This document shows, in pieces, positions 18,526-27,063 of a stretch of DNA of 64,000 bases. Under the pieces are notes generated by a model. It did not search any database, was not told the origin of the DNA, and saw nothing but the letters and a program-made list of their open reading frames with translations. A program made the position numbers and the translations under genes. This DNA is from Stenotrophomonas rhizophila (lineage in GTDB: Bacteria > Pseudomonadota > Gammaproteobacteria > Xanthomonadales > Xanthomonadaceae), in the NCBI RefSeq assembly GCF_003651185.1, contig NZ_RCDC01000004.1, positions 2,555,288-2,619,287 of the forward strand. Direction: 5' to 3'. The number at the start of each line of letters is the position of its first letter. Positions within the stretch are counted from its first letter, which is position 1.

Positions 18526-19104
18526 ATGTCCCCCATTTCGATCCTGCTGATCGGCTTTGCCATGTCCACCGATGCCTTCGCCGCGGCGATCGGCAAAGGC
18601 GCGGCCATGCGCAAACCGCGCTTTTCCGACGCCTTGCGCGCCGGCCTGATTTTCGGTGTCATCGAAGGCATCACGCCGGTGATCGGCTGGCTGCTCGGCC
18701 GCGCTGCACTGGAGTATGTGGAGGCCTTCGATCACTGGATCGCGTTCGGCCTGCTCGGTGCGCTGGGCGTGCACATGATCATCAATGGCCTGCGCCCCGA
18801 CGAGGGCGCCGAGGAAGAAGACACCAGCAAACACCACGGCTTCTGGCGCCTGGCGGTGACCGGTTTCGCCACCAGCATCGATGCAATGGCGGTCGGCATC
18901 GGCCTGGCCTTCCTCGACGTGCATATCGGCGTGATGGCGCTGGTCATCGGCCTGTGCACGCTCACCATGGTGACCTGCGGCATCATGCTCGGCCGCGTAT
19001 TGGGCGGGATGGTCGGCAAGCGCGCGGAGATCGTCGGCGGCGTGATCCTGATCATCATCGGCTCCACCATCCTGTACGAACACCTCAGCGGCGCCGTGGC
19101 CTGA
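18526..19104 (+). CDS. mntP: Manganese efflux pump MntP
   Basis: This 192-residue inner-membrane protein has six helices arranged as two similar halves. The paired helix motifs [16 protein letters not shown] near residue 8 and [17 protein letters not shown] near residue 115 hold the aspartates of the transport site. This is the MntP (YebN) family, which exports Mn2+. The ATG at 18526 is preceded by a yybP-ykoY riboswitch leader, which confirms the assignment. The frame is open upstream through the riboswitch, but no family sequence is there. It lies between the crbR- and crbS-like genes, though it probably has its own riboswitch-controlled transcript. Confidence 0.95.
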   Translation: MSPISILLIGFAMSTDAFAAAIGKGAAMRKPRFSDALRAGLIFGVIEGITPVIGWLLGRAALEYVEAFDHWIAFGLLGALGVHMIINGLRPDEGAEEEDTSKHHGFWRLAVTGFATSIDAMAVGIGLAFLDVHIGVMALVIGLCTLTMVTCGIMLGRVLGGMVGKRAEIVGGVILIIIGSTILYEHLSGAVA

Positions 19105-19128
19105 TCGGCAGTCACGCCCGCCCCGCGG

Positions 19129-22100
19129 CTAGAGATCGCCGCGGGTGTCGTGGAAGGCGGCCAGGAACGCGCGCAGCGAGGCCGGCTTGATCGGCTTGGT
19201 CAGCAACCGGTAACCGCGGTCACGCGCCATCCGCTTGAGCTCATCGCGGCCGTCGGCGGTCAGCAGCGCACCGGGGATCGCGCGCCCGGCCTTCTGGCCC
19301 AGGGCCACCAGCGTGTCCAGCCCATCCAGGCGGTCATGCAGGTGGTAATCCACCAGCATCACATCCGGCCGTTCAACCACTTTCTCCAGTGCCTGGTCGA
19401 CGGTGCTGGCGGTGATCACCTGCACCTGCCAACGCCCCAGCAACGCCCGCATGCCATCCAGGATCTCCTGGTCGTTGTCCACGCACAGCACGCGCATGCC
19501 CGCCAGGGAATCGGCGCGGGTGACCGGGCTCGGTGCCGGCGGTGCTTCTGCGGTTGGCAACGCAGGCGCCGCCACGAGGGGCAGCAGGATCGAGAACATG
19601 CTGCCGCTGCCGACCCGGCTGCGGGCGTTGAGGCGGTGATCGAGCAGGCGCGAGATACGCTGGCAGATCGACAGGCCCAGCCCCAGGCCCTGCTCGCCCC
19701 AGTCGAACGGCTGCTGGTAGCGATGGAACTCATCGAAGATCTGCTGCATGTGGTGTTCGGGAATGCCCGGGCCGGTATCCCATACCTGCAGTTCCACTTC
19801 CGGCCCGCGATGGCGCACCGCCAGCACGATGCGGCCCTGGCGCGTGTAGCGCAGCGCATTGGCCAGGAAGTTCTGCAGCACGCGGCGCAGCAGGCGGCGA
19901 TCGCTGCGTACCCAGGCCGGCCGCGCGAACAGATCCATGCGCAACCCACGGCCGGCCGCGACGGGCGAGTACTGCGCCGCCAGCTCGCGCATCAGCAGGC
20001 TGACGTCGAAGTCACCGATCACCGGATGCAGGCCACCGGCATCGAGACGGGAGACATCCAGCAGGCCATCCAGCAGTTCCTCGGCCGCACGCAACGAGGC
20101 ATCCACGCGCTCGGCCAGATGCCGTTGCTCTTCGTTGTTGTGGTGACTCTCACGCAGCGCTGAAGCGAACAGGCGGGCAGCATTGAGCGGCTGCAGCACG
20201 TCGTGGCTGATCGCGGCCAGGAAGCGCGTCTTGGACTGCTGGGCCACCTCGGCTTCATGCGAACGCTCGGCCACGCGCTGCTCCAGCGTTTCGTTGGCTT
20301 CCAGCAGCGCGCGCTCGGCGTGCTTGTAGTCGGTGATGTCGTTGTAACTGGTGACGTAGCCACCGCCGGGCAGCGCCTGCCCGCGCATCTCGATCACCTT
20401 GCCGTCGCTGCGGGTGCGCTCGAAGATGTGCGGCGAGCCGGCGCGCATGTAGCCGATGCGGCGGTTGATCTGCAGCTCGATGTCGCCCTCGCCGAGCTCA
20501 CCGCGCTCGGCGTTGTAGCGGATCAGGTCGGCGACCGGCCGGCCCACGTAGAGCATCCCGTCGGGGTACCCGAACATCTGCTGGTAGCGGCGGTTCCAGG
20601 CGGTCAGGCGCATGTCCGGATCGACCACGCTGACCCCCGCGCTGATGTTCTCCAGGGTGGTGGAGAGAATCTCGCGGTTGAAGCGCAGTTCCTGCCCTGC
20701 CTCGTCGAGCACCGCCACCACCTCGCCCAGGTCCATGCCCGAACCGCGCAGCAGACTGGTCAGCAGCAGGCGGGCCGACGCCGCGCCGATCGAGGCCGCC
20801 AGCAGCCGCTCGGTGAACTGCACCCAGGCACGGTCCGCCGGCGCGGAGGCCTGCAGCTCGCGGTCCATGGCCTGCGCCTGCTCGAAGAACGATCGACGGG
20901 CGTGGCGGTCGCCCACCACGCGCGAGGCCAGCGCCAGCAGATCACCGACATGCACGTTGCCCGGCCACGCACCGGCCACGGACGGGCGCTGCGCGTAGGG
21001 GTCCAGGAACGGCGCCGCACGCAGCCGTTCATCCACGCCCGGGCGCCAGCGCACCGAGACCAGCACCATCGCCGCGACATTGACCAGCAGCGACCAGAAC
21101 GTGCCGTGGGTCAACGGATCCCAGCCGCTCATGCCGAACAGGTGCTGCGGCTGCAGCCAGCCGATCCCGAACGGGCCCTGCACCAGCCACGCCGACGACA
21201 TCCAGCCGGCCTGGGTCAGCGCCGGCAACAGCAGCGTGTATACCCAGGTGCCGAAGCCGAGCAGCATGCCCACTTCCACGCCGCGGCGGCTGGCACCGCG
21301 CCAGTACAGCCCGCCGATCAGCCCCGGGGCGAACTGCGCGACCGCGGCGAAGGCCATCAGGCCGTAGGAGGCCAGGGTACTGTCGTTGCTGCTGCCGCGG
21401 TAATAGCTGTAGGCCACCAGCGCCAGCAGCAGGATGGCGGTGCGGCGGATCCACAACACGCGCGAAGCGACATCCGCCGCTTCTTGATGATCGCCACTGC
21501 GGCGCAGCAGGACCGGCATCACCAGATCGTTGCTGACCATGGTGGCCAGGGCGATGGAGGCCACGATCACCATGCCGGTCGCCGCCGAGAAGCCGCCGAC
21601 ATAGGCGACCAGCGCCAGGAACTTGCGGCCCTCGGCCAGCGGCAGGGCCAGCACCATGCTGTCGTCGGCGACGCTGCCACCGGTGCCGAACAGGGTGACG
21701 CCGGCGGTGGCGATCGGAATCACCATCGCTGAGATGATCACCAGGTACGCACCGAACATCCAGCGCGCGCGGCGGATGTCGCGCACGTCACCACATTCGA
21801 CCACCGCCACATGGAACTGGCGCGGCAGGCAGATGATGGCCAGGAAACTCAGCAGCGTCTGGGAAATGAAGCCGACCGGTGGCAGGCCGGTGAACAGCGT
21901 ATGCGCCGACTCGATCACCGCATCGGTGCGGTCGTTGAGCCACAGGTAGGCGAACAGGCCCAGCGCGACCATCGCGATCAGCTTGATCATCGATTCCAGC
22001 GCGATCGCCAGCATCATGCCGTGGTGGTGCTCGGTGGCATCCACCTGGCGGGTACCGAACAGCGTGGCGAACAGCGCCATCAGCAACGCCACGTACAGCG

Positions 22101-22578
22101 CGGGATCCGTGAAGAAGCCGGTCGGGCCCACGTTGCCGGTCAGCACCTGCAGGCTCATCGCGACGGCTTTGTACTGCAGGGCCAGGTACGGCACGATGCC
22201 GATCAGCGCGATCACCGCCACCAGTGCGGCCAGGCGGCGCGAGCGGCCGAACCGCGAGGAGATGAAATCGGCGATGGAGACCACGTTCTGGCTGCGTGCG
22301 ATCAGCGCCAGGCGCTCGATGATCCGCCAGCCGAATACCCACAGCAGCAGGGGCCCCAGGTAGATCGGCAGGTAGCCGATGCCATTGCGCACCGCCGTGC
22401 CGACCGCACCGTAGAACGTCCATGAGGAGCAGTACACCGCCAGCGCCAGGCTGTAGACCACCGGGCGCAGCCACGGGCGATCCGGGTACATCGGGCGACG
22501 GTCGCCCCACCACGCCACGCCGAACAGCAGCGCGGCGTAGGCCACCGAGACCAGCAGAAGGATCCAGCTAGAAACCAC
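19129..22578 (-). CDS. crbS: CrbS-like hybrid sensor: SLC5 symporter, PAS, histidine kinase, receiver
   Basis: This 1,149-residue protein combines a sodium/solute symporter domain of about 13 helices (residues 1-500) with cytoplasmic signalling domains. A PAS domain near 646 (SVVDPDMRLTAWNRRY) is followed by a HisKA box near 790 (ISHDVLQPLNAARL). The ATPase domain has GEQGLGLGLSICQRIS near 960. A C-terminal receiver (LCVDNDQEI) carries its aspartate in MLVDYHLHD near 1,075. This architecture is that of CrbS (and CbrA), in which the transporter-like part senses or modulates acetate-related signalling. The start is GTG at 22576-22578. It is convergent with mntP and close to acs and crbR, supporting a CrbSR acetate switch. 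Whether it transports anything is unknown. Confidence 0.88.
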   Translation of the reverse strand: MVSSWILLLVSVAYAALLFGVAWWGDRRPMYPDRPWLRPVVYSLALAVYCSSWTFYGAVGTAVRNGIGYLPIYLGPLLLWVFGWRIIERLALIARSQNVVSIADFISSRFGRSRRLAALVAVIALIGIVPYLALQYKAVAMSLQVLTGNVGPTGFFTDPALYVALLMALFATLFGTRQVDATEHHHGMMLAIALESMIKLIAMVALGLFAYLWLNDRTDAVIESAHTLFTGLPPVGFISQTLLSFLAIICLPRQFHVAVVECGDVRDIRRARWMFGAYLVIISAMVIPIATAGVTLFGTGGSVADDSMVLALPLAEGRKFLALVAYVGGFSAATGMVIVASIALATMVSNDLVMPVLLRRSGDHQEAADVASRVLWIRRTAILLLALVAYSYYRGSSNDSTLASYGLMAFAAVAQFAPGLIGGLYWRGASRRGVEVGMLLGFGTWVYTLLLPALTQAGWMSSAWLVQGPFGIGWLQPQHLFGMSGWDPLTHGTFWSLLVNVAAMVLVSVRWRPGVDERLRAAPFLDPYAQRPSVAGAWPGNVHVGDLLALASRVVGDRHARRSFFEQAQAMDRELQASAPADRAWVQFTERLLAASIGAASARLLLTSLLRGSGMDLGEVVAVLDEAGQELRFNREILSTTLENISAGVSVVDPDMRLTAWNRRYQQMFGYPDGMLYVGRPVADLIRYNAERGELGEGDIELQINRRIGYMRAGSPHIFERTRSDGKVIEMRGQALPGGGYVTSYNDITDYKHAERALLEANETLEQRVAERSHEAEVAQQSKTRFLAAISHDVLQPLNAARLFASALRESHHNNEEQRHLAERVDASLRAAEELLDGLLDVSRLDAGGLHPVIGDFDVSLLMRELAAQYSPVAAGRGLRMDLFARPAWVRSDRRLLRRVLQNFLANALRYTRQGRIVLAVRHRGPEVELQVWDTGPGIPEHHMQQIFDEFHRYQQPFDWGEQGLGLGLSICQRISRLLDHRLNARSRVGSGSMFSILLPLVAAPALPTAEAPPAPSPVTRADSLAGMRVLCVDNDQEILDGMRALLGRWQVQVITASTVDQALEKVVERPDVMLVDYHLHDRLDGLDTLVALGQKAGRAIPGALLTADGRDELKRMARDRGYRLLTKPIKPASLRAFLAAFHDTRGDL

Positions 22579-22638
22579 AGGGTTGTTTCCGCGAGCGCAG
22601 CCCGCAGTGTAGCGGCTGGGCCACGCCCGTCGTGGTGC

Positions 22639-23994
22639 TCATGCCGTGGCCCGCTGGCGGGCGGGAAGCCGGATCCCGATCCGGGTCCCTGCCCCGGGTT
22701 TACTGTCCACCTCGACCTCGCCGCCCGCCGCGCGGACCAGGCTGGCGGTCACCGCCAACCCGAGCCCGGTGCCCTCACCCATCGGCTTGGTGGTGAAGAA
22801 CGGTTCCAGGCAGTGGGCGCGGACCTCCGCACTCATGCCCTGGCCGGTATCGCTGACCCGGATCAACAACTCACCACTGGCGGGCAGGTCGATCAGGGTC
22901 AGATCGAACCGGCCGCCATCGGGCATGGCCTGCTCGGCATTCACCGCCAGGCTGAGCAGGATGGACTCCAGCTGCGCCGGATCGAAGTGGATCTGGCCGG
23001 TGGCGCCGTCGGTGGCGACGCGGCACTGCACGCGGTCGCCGAACACCTGCTGGAGCATCGGCTCCATGGCCATGACCGTGCCGGCCGCATCCAGCAGCTG
23101 GGGGCGCCCCGGGTCCAGCCGGCTGAAATCCAGCAGCCGCCGGCTGACGGTGGCGGCACGGCGGGTCGCCGACTGTGCGCCTTGCAGGGCCTCCTGCAGC
23201 GCCTCCTCACCGGTACTGCGGCGGGCCTTGGCGAGATATCCCTGGATCAGCGCCAGCACGTGATTGAAGTCATGCGCGATGCCACTGGCCAGGCGCCCGA
23301 CGTTCTCCATCTTCATCGCGTGCACCAACTGCTCGCGCGAGCGCTCTTTCTCCTGGATCTCCAACTGCAGTTCATCGCGCTTGCCGGCCAGCTCGGCGCT
23401 GCGCTGCCGTGCCACCTGCAGGCTCTCGCGCAGCCCGGTCACGCTGTGGTGCAACAGCCAGGCTCCCAGCCACGTTCCGAACACAGCTATCGCCAGATCG
23501 TTCACCGCAAGCAGGACACGGTCCGGACGGAACATCAGGCTGGAGGCATCCACCCACGCCCCCGCCACCATCAACCCGCTCAACCAGGCGGTGGCCCACC
23601 CCAGTGGCCGCCGCCCCAGTACGGCGGAGACCAGCAGCACCGGCAGTATCACCACCAGCTGCAGCCGCGATTGTGCCGCCAGCCCCCAGTACGTGTAGGC
23701 CAGGGTCGCCAGCAGCAACTCGCCGATCACGAACACAGCGGCTGCCCGCAGCGTGCGACCTGCGTGGTGCTCCAGCAGGCAAACCAGGCACAGCAAGGCG
23801 TGAAGGCCGGCGATCAACGGCACCATCACATCCAGGCCGATGCCCATGCGCAGCGCTATCCAGACAGCCATGCACAGGTGGAACAGACCCACCATGTGCA
23901 GCAGCCCGCGCAGCATGGCATCGGTACGGCGCCCCAGCGAGGGGGATACGCCGGCGACGGGCACGTCGCGGGGAGAGGGAGGCGGAATGGGCAT
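22639..23994 (-). CDS. Membrane-bound histidine kinase, orphan
   Basis: This 451-residue sensor kinase begins with five or six membrane helices (about residues 20-175), with no large periplasmic domain. A coiled linker follows (RQRSAELAGKRDELQLEIQEKERSREQ). The HisKA box is GIAHDFNHVLALIQGY near residue 238, the variant found in NtrB-like and hybrid kinases. The ATPase domain includes LAVNAEQAMPDGG, VSDTGQGMSAEVRAHCLEPFFTTK split by the usual spacing, and GEGTGLGLAVTASLV. There is no receiver domain and no adjacent response regulator. The start at 23994 (MPIPPPSPRD) follows a GGGAGAGGGAGG-like purine run on the opposite strand's complement only weakly, so it is tentative. It diverges from the degenerate GGDEF gene with 100 nt between them. 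Confidence 0.82.
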   Translation of the reverse strand: MPIPPPSPRDVPVAGVSPSLGRRTDAMLRGLLHMVGLFHLCMAVWIALRMGIGLDVMVPLIAGLHALLCLVCLLEHHAGRTLRAAAVFVIGELLLATLAYTYWGLAAQSRLQLVVILPVLLVSAVLGRRPLGWATAWLSGLMVAGAWVDASSLMFRPDRVLLAVNDLAIAVFGTWLGAWLLHHSVTGLRESLQVARQRSAELAGKRDELQLEIQEKERSREQLVHAMKMENVGRLASGIAHDFNHVLALIQGYLAKARRSTGEEALQEALQGAQSATRRAATVSRRLLDFSRLDPGRPQLLDAAGTVMAMEPMLQQVFGDRVQCRVATDGATGQIHFDPAQLESILLSLAVNAEQAMPDGGRFDLTLIDLPASGELLIRVSDTGQGMSAEVRAHCLEPFFTTKPMGEGTGLGLAVTASLVRAAGGEVEVDSKPGAGTRIGIRLPARQRATA

Positions 23995-24094
23995 GTGTGG
24001 CAGAATACAGGCCGAAAGCGACAGCAGCCGGCCCCGAGGGGTCATCCAAATGCGTTGCCGCCTGCCTGCACTCGACCGGGAAGTCGTTGCTCCT

Positions 24095-26029
24095 ATGCGT
24101 ACGTTGTCGCTGGTCCGTCGCGGACTGTCCGCGCTTGTCTGCCTGTTCGCATTGGCCCCGTCCGCTGCGATGGCGCAGCGTTCCGCCGACACGGTGCCGC
24201 TGACCGCGCAGGTCGAACAGTGTCACGCCTTGTTGACCAGTGAGCCACGCCTGTCGCTGAGCATGGCGCGCAGCCTGCTGGCCACCCCCTCGCTGCCCGC
24301 CTCGATCGAGATCGGTGCGCTGGGCTGCCTGGGCATCGCGCTGCGCTCGCAGGGCCAGCTGGGCCAGACCCTCGATCTGCCTGACAGGCTGCAGGCCGCC
24401 GCTGCGCGCGCCGATGCGGGCAAGGAAGACAGGCTGCGGGCGCACTCCATGGCCGCACACCTGCTGCTCTGGCGTGGCGAGCACAGCCAGGCCCTGACGC
24501 TGACCAACACCTTCCTTGAAGACGCGGTGCGCGAGCGTGACGTGCAGGGCCAGATCGCCGCGCTGATGCAGATCGCCATGATCCGCGGCGATGCAATGGG
24601 TGACGCACAGGGGGCGCTGACGTATCTGCAGAAAGCCACGGTACTCAGCCAGCACATGCGCCGGCCGCCCAACCCGGGCGATCTCATCCTGTATTACAAC
24701 TATGGCTACGCACTGCTGCGGATGCAGCGGCATGAGGAAGCCAACACGGCCTTCAGCCGGGCCGAGGCGATCGGCACGCGGCTGGGCGGGCAGGAGTTGT
24801 TCCTGTACCGCATCGCCAGCCATCGCGCTGAAGTCCAGCGTCTGCGCGGCCAGTTGGCCGACGCCGAGGCCCGGTTCCGCAGCGTGCTCAGCTGGCAGGC
24901 AAGGCAAGATCCCCAGGGCCACATCGTGACACTGCAGCGGCTTGCCCGGCTGACCATCGACCAGCACGGTGCCGAAGCCGCACGTCCGCTGGCCGAGCAG
25001 GCCCAGATGCAGGCCGAACGCGGTCAGTTCAACGATGAGATCCGCGAGGGCATGGACCTGCTGGGCGACATCCATATCCTGCTGGGCCACCGCGAACAGG
25101 CCCTGGGCTACGCGCGCCAGGCACGGGCGATCGACAGCGCGCGCAGCAAGGGTGACATCCTCAACCAGTTGGCCAAGCTGCAGGCCACTGCCGAGCGCAG
25201 CATCGATCCGGCCGAGGTCAATGCGGTGCAGGATCTGGACCGCGTCCGTGTGCTTCGCAACGGCGCGCTGATCGCCCTGCTGGTGGTCGTCACGGTCGCC
25301 ACGGTGCTCCTGTTGCGCATGCGGCGGCAGCGGCAGCGATTGGCGCTGCTGAGCAGTACCGACTGGGTGACCGGTACAGTCAACCGCCGTGAGGCCGAGC
25401 GGCTGCTGAGCCTGGAGTTGGCCAAGGCCGGAGGCGGGCAGCGCAGCGTGGTGATGCTGCTGGAACTGGACGCTTTCAAGGCGCTGAACGAGCAGCATGG
25501 CCAGGCAGCGGGGGATGCCGTGCTGCGTGCGGTGACCCGATGCCTGCGCCAGCACAGCGACCGCCATGATCGGATCGCCCGCTGGGCGGGCGGCACCTTC
25601 CTCGTGGTCCGTCACGATACCGCCGCCGCAGCGGCCCAGGCGCTGGCCAATCGCCTGCGCGCGGCGATCGAACGGCTGGTGGTGGATATCGGCCCGGGCC
25701 AGCACCTGACGCTCACCGCCACTCTCGGGGTGGCCCCCCTGCCGCTGTTCCCCACTGCACCGGCTACGCTGGAGGACAGCCTGCGCGCAGCCGATCGAGC
25801 GCTGCAGAGTGCCCGCCGCAGTGGCCACAATGCCTGGGCCATGCTCTGGGGCGAAGAAGCTGGCCGTGATGTGGATCTGTACAGCCTGCTGCACGACCCC
25901 GCACGGGCGATGGCCTGCGGCTGGGTGTCATTGGCCGGAAGCCGGCCGATGGCCTGGCTTCCGCCACGCCAGGAGCCTGCACGTCCCGCAGTGGATCAGG
26001 ACGTGCAGACCGGCCGCGGACAGCGCTGA
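24095..26029 (+). CDS. TPR-like sensor with degenerate GGDEF domain
   Basis: This 644-residue protein has a signal peptide (cleavage near AMAQ, residue 28). A periplasmic helical-repeat region of about 350 residues resembles TPRs (GYALLRMQRHEEANTAFSRA, LLGHREQALGYARQARAI). One membrane helix lies near residue 391 (LIALLVVVTVATVLLL), followed by a cytoplasmic GGDEF-like domain (425-600). The catalytic motif is replaced: the aligned segment reads RWAGGTF instead of R-Y-GG(D/E)EF, and the first arginine of the RxxD inhibitory site is an aspartate. Diguanylate cyclase activity is therefore unlikely; a GTP- or c-di-GMP-independent signalling role is possible. The start was chosen at 24095 because the signal peptide begins there; 24050 is an in-frame alternative. 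Confidence 0.82.
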   Translation: MRTLSLVRRGLSALVCLFALAPSAAMAQRSADTVPLTAQVEQCHALLTSEPRLSLSMARSLLATPSLPASIEIGALGCLGIALRSQGQLGQTLDLPDRLQAAAARADAGKEDRLRAHSMAAHLLLWRGEHSQALTLTNTFLEDAVRERDVQGQIAALMQIAMIRGDAMGDAQGALTYLQKATVLSQHMRRPPNPGDLILYYNYGYALLRMQRHEEANTAFSRAEAIGTRLGGQELFLYRIASHRAEVQRLRGQLADAEARFRSVLSWQARQDPQGHIVTLQRLARLTIDQHGAEAARPLAEQAQMQAERGQFNDEIREGMDLLGDIHILLGHREQALGYARQARAIDSARSKGDILNQLAKLQATAERSIDPAEVNAVQDLDRVRVLRNGALIALLVVVTVATVLLLRMRRQRQRLALLSSTDWVTGTVNRREAERLLSLELAKAGGGQRSVVMLLELDAFKALNEQHGQAAGDAVLRAVTRCLRQHSDRHDRIARWAGGTFLVVRHDTAAAAAQALANRLRAAIERLVVDIGPGQHLTLTATLGVAPLPLFPTAPATLEDSLRAADRALQSARRSGHNAWAMLWGEEAGRDVDLYSLLHDPARAMACGWVSLAGSRPMAWLPPRQEPARPAVDQDVQTGRGQR

Positions 26030-26049
26030 TCGCGCAGGCGGATCAGCGC
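26023..26049. terminator. Hairpin spanning two convergent stop codons
   Basis: GCGCTGATC and GATCAGCGC are perfect complements with a 9-nt spacer. The left arm contains the stop of the GGDEF gene and the right arm the stop of the OmpA-like gene. It may serve both strands, although neither side has a long T-run. Confidence 0.45.
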
Positions 26050-27053
26050 GTCACCTCGAACCGCACCTCCACCCGCCGGTTCGGCAACAGGCATTCCAGC
26101 AGCGCGGCCCGCGGGCGCACGCCATCGCATTGCTGCACCTGCTGGGTATCGCCCTTGTACTCATAGCGGATGCGATCCGGATCGATACCCCGCCCGATCA
26201 GCAGCTCGCGCACGGTACGGGCACGCCGCTCGGACAACGCCTGGTTGGCATCGAAGCCACGCCCCTGCATGCGGTCGGCATGACCCACCAGGGTCACACC
26301 GTCCAGCTGCAGTGACTCATCGGCGATGCTGGCCAGCGCGCGGTCCACGCTTTCCAGCGAGTAGGTGCGGATGTCGCGGTACGCATCACGGTCGAACTCG
26401 AACAGCACATTGGCCACCAATGGCCCCGGCGCAGCGACGATGGCCGGGGCGACGTCGCACTGGCGGGCCAGCGCCTCGGCGTCATTGACCAGTTCCTCGG
26501 CGATCTGGATATACGGCTTGGAATGGCGCCACTGCTGCTGGTTGAACTCATTGCCGGCATGCACCAGCTCGACCTCACCACAGGCGACCTGCTGCTGCGC
26601 GCACACGAAGCCCGGCGCACCGTGCAGTACCCGCAGGCGCTGCCACAGGTCATCGCGCAGGTACTTGGCGTTGTTCACCAGCGGCGTATCGGTGGGCAGC
26701 GGCGAGACGCCCTGCTCCATGCCGATGATCAGCTTCTCCGATTCGGTCAGCGCCTGCTGCGGGAACGCACTGCGATCGTTGCGGCTGTACTCGTGGAAGG
26801 ACACGTCCAGCCAGCACTGCGCCTTGGACAGGTGGTAGTCGCGGATCGGCCGCCCACCGTCATTGAGCGCTTGGATGCGGCCCTGGGTGGCCTCATAGGT
26901 GCCATGGTCGGCATGGATCGCCTCATCGGTGATGCGCTGCTGCTGCGGCACCAACTGCGCCTGCTGCGCGCCGGCGGGACCGGCCACGGCAGCCAGAAGG
27001 GCCGCGGCAAGCAGCGACGGAGCAATACGGTCAATCGGGGAAAGGGTCGTCAT
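26043..27053 (-). CDS. OmpA-family peptidoglycan-binding protein of the giant surface operon
   Basis: This 336-residue exported protein has a signal peptide ending AGPAGAQ. A region of about 180 residues of unknown fold follows, with conserved-looking cysteines (QCWLDVSFHEYSRND, VCAQQQVACGEVELVHAG). The C-terminal OmpA domain (about 215-336) has VLFEFDRDAYRDI, TLVGHADRMQ and NQALSERRARTVRELL, the last holding the residues that bind the diaminopimelate of peptidoglycan. The start at 27053 has a TGAGGA ribosome-binding site, and the upstream barrel gene ends only 10 nt before it. I infer that it ties the outer-membrane barrel, or the structure it carries, to the cell wall. Confidence 0.85.
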   Translation of the reverse strand: MTTLSPIDRIAPSLLAAALLAAVAGPAGAQQAQLVPQQQRITDEAIHADHGTYEATQGRIQALNDGGRPIRDYHLSKAQCWLDVSFHEYSRNDRSAFPQQALTESEKLIIGMEQGVSPLPTDTPLVNNAKYLRDDLWQRLRVLHGAPGFVCAQQQVACGEVELVHAGNEFNQQQWRHSKPYIQIAEELVNDAEALARQCDVAPAIVAAPGPLVANVLFEFDRDAYRDIRTYSLESVDRALASIADESLQLDGVTLVGHADRMQGRGFDANQALSERRARTVRELLIGRGIDPDRIRYEYKGDTQQVQQCDGVRPRAALLECLLPNRRVEVRFEVTR

Positions 27054-27063
27054 CAGGGCATCC

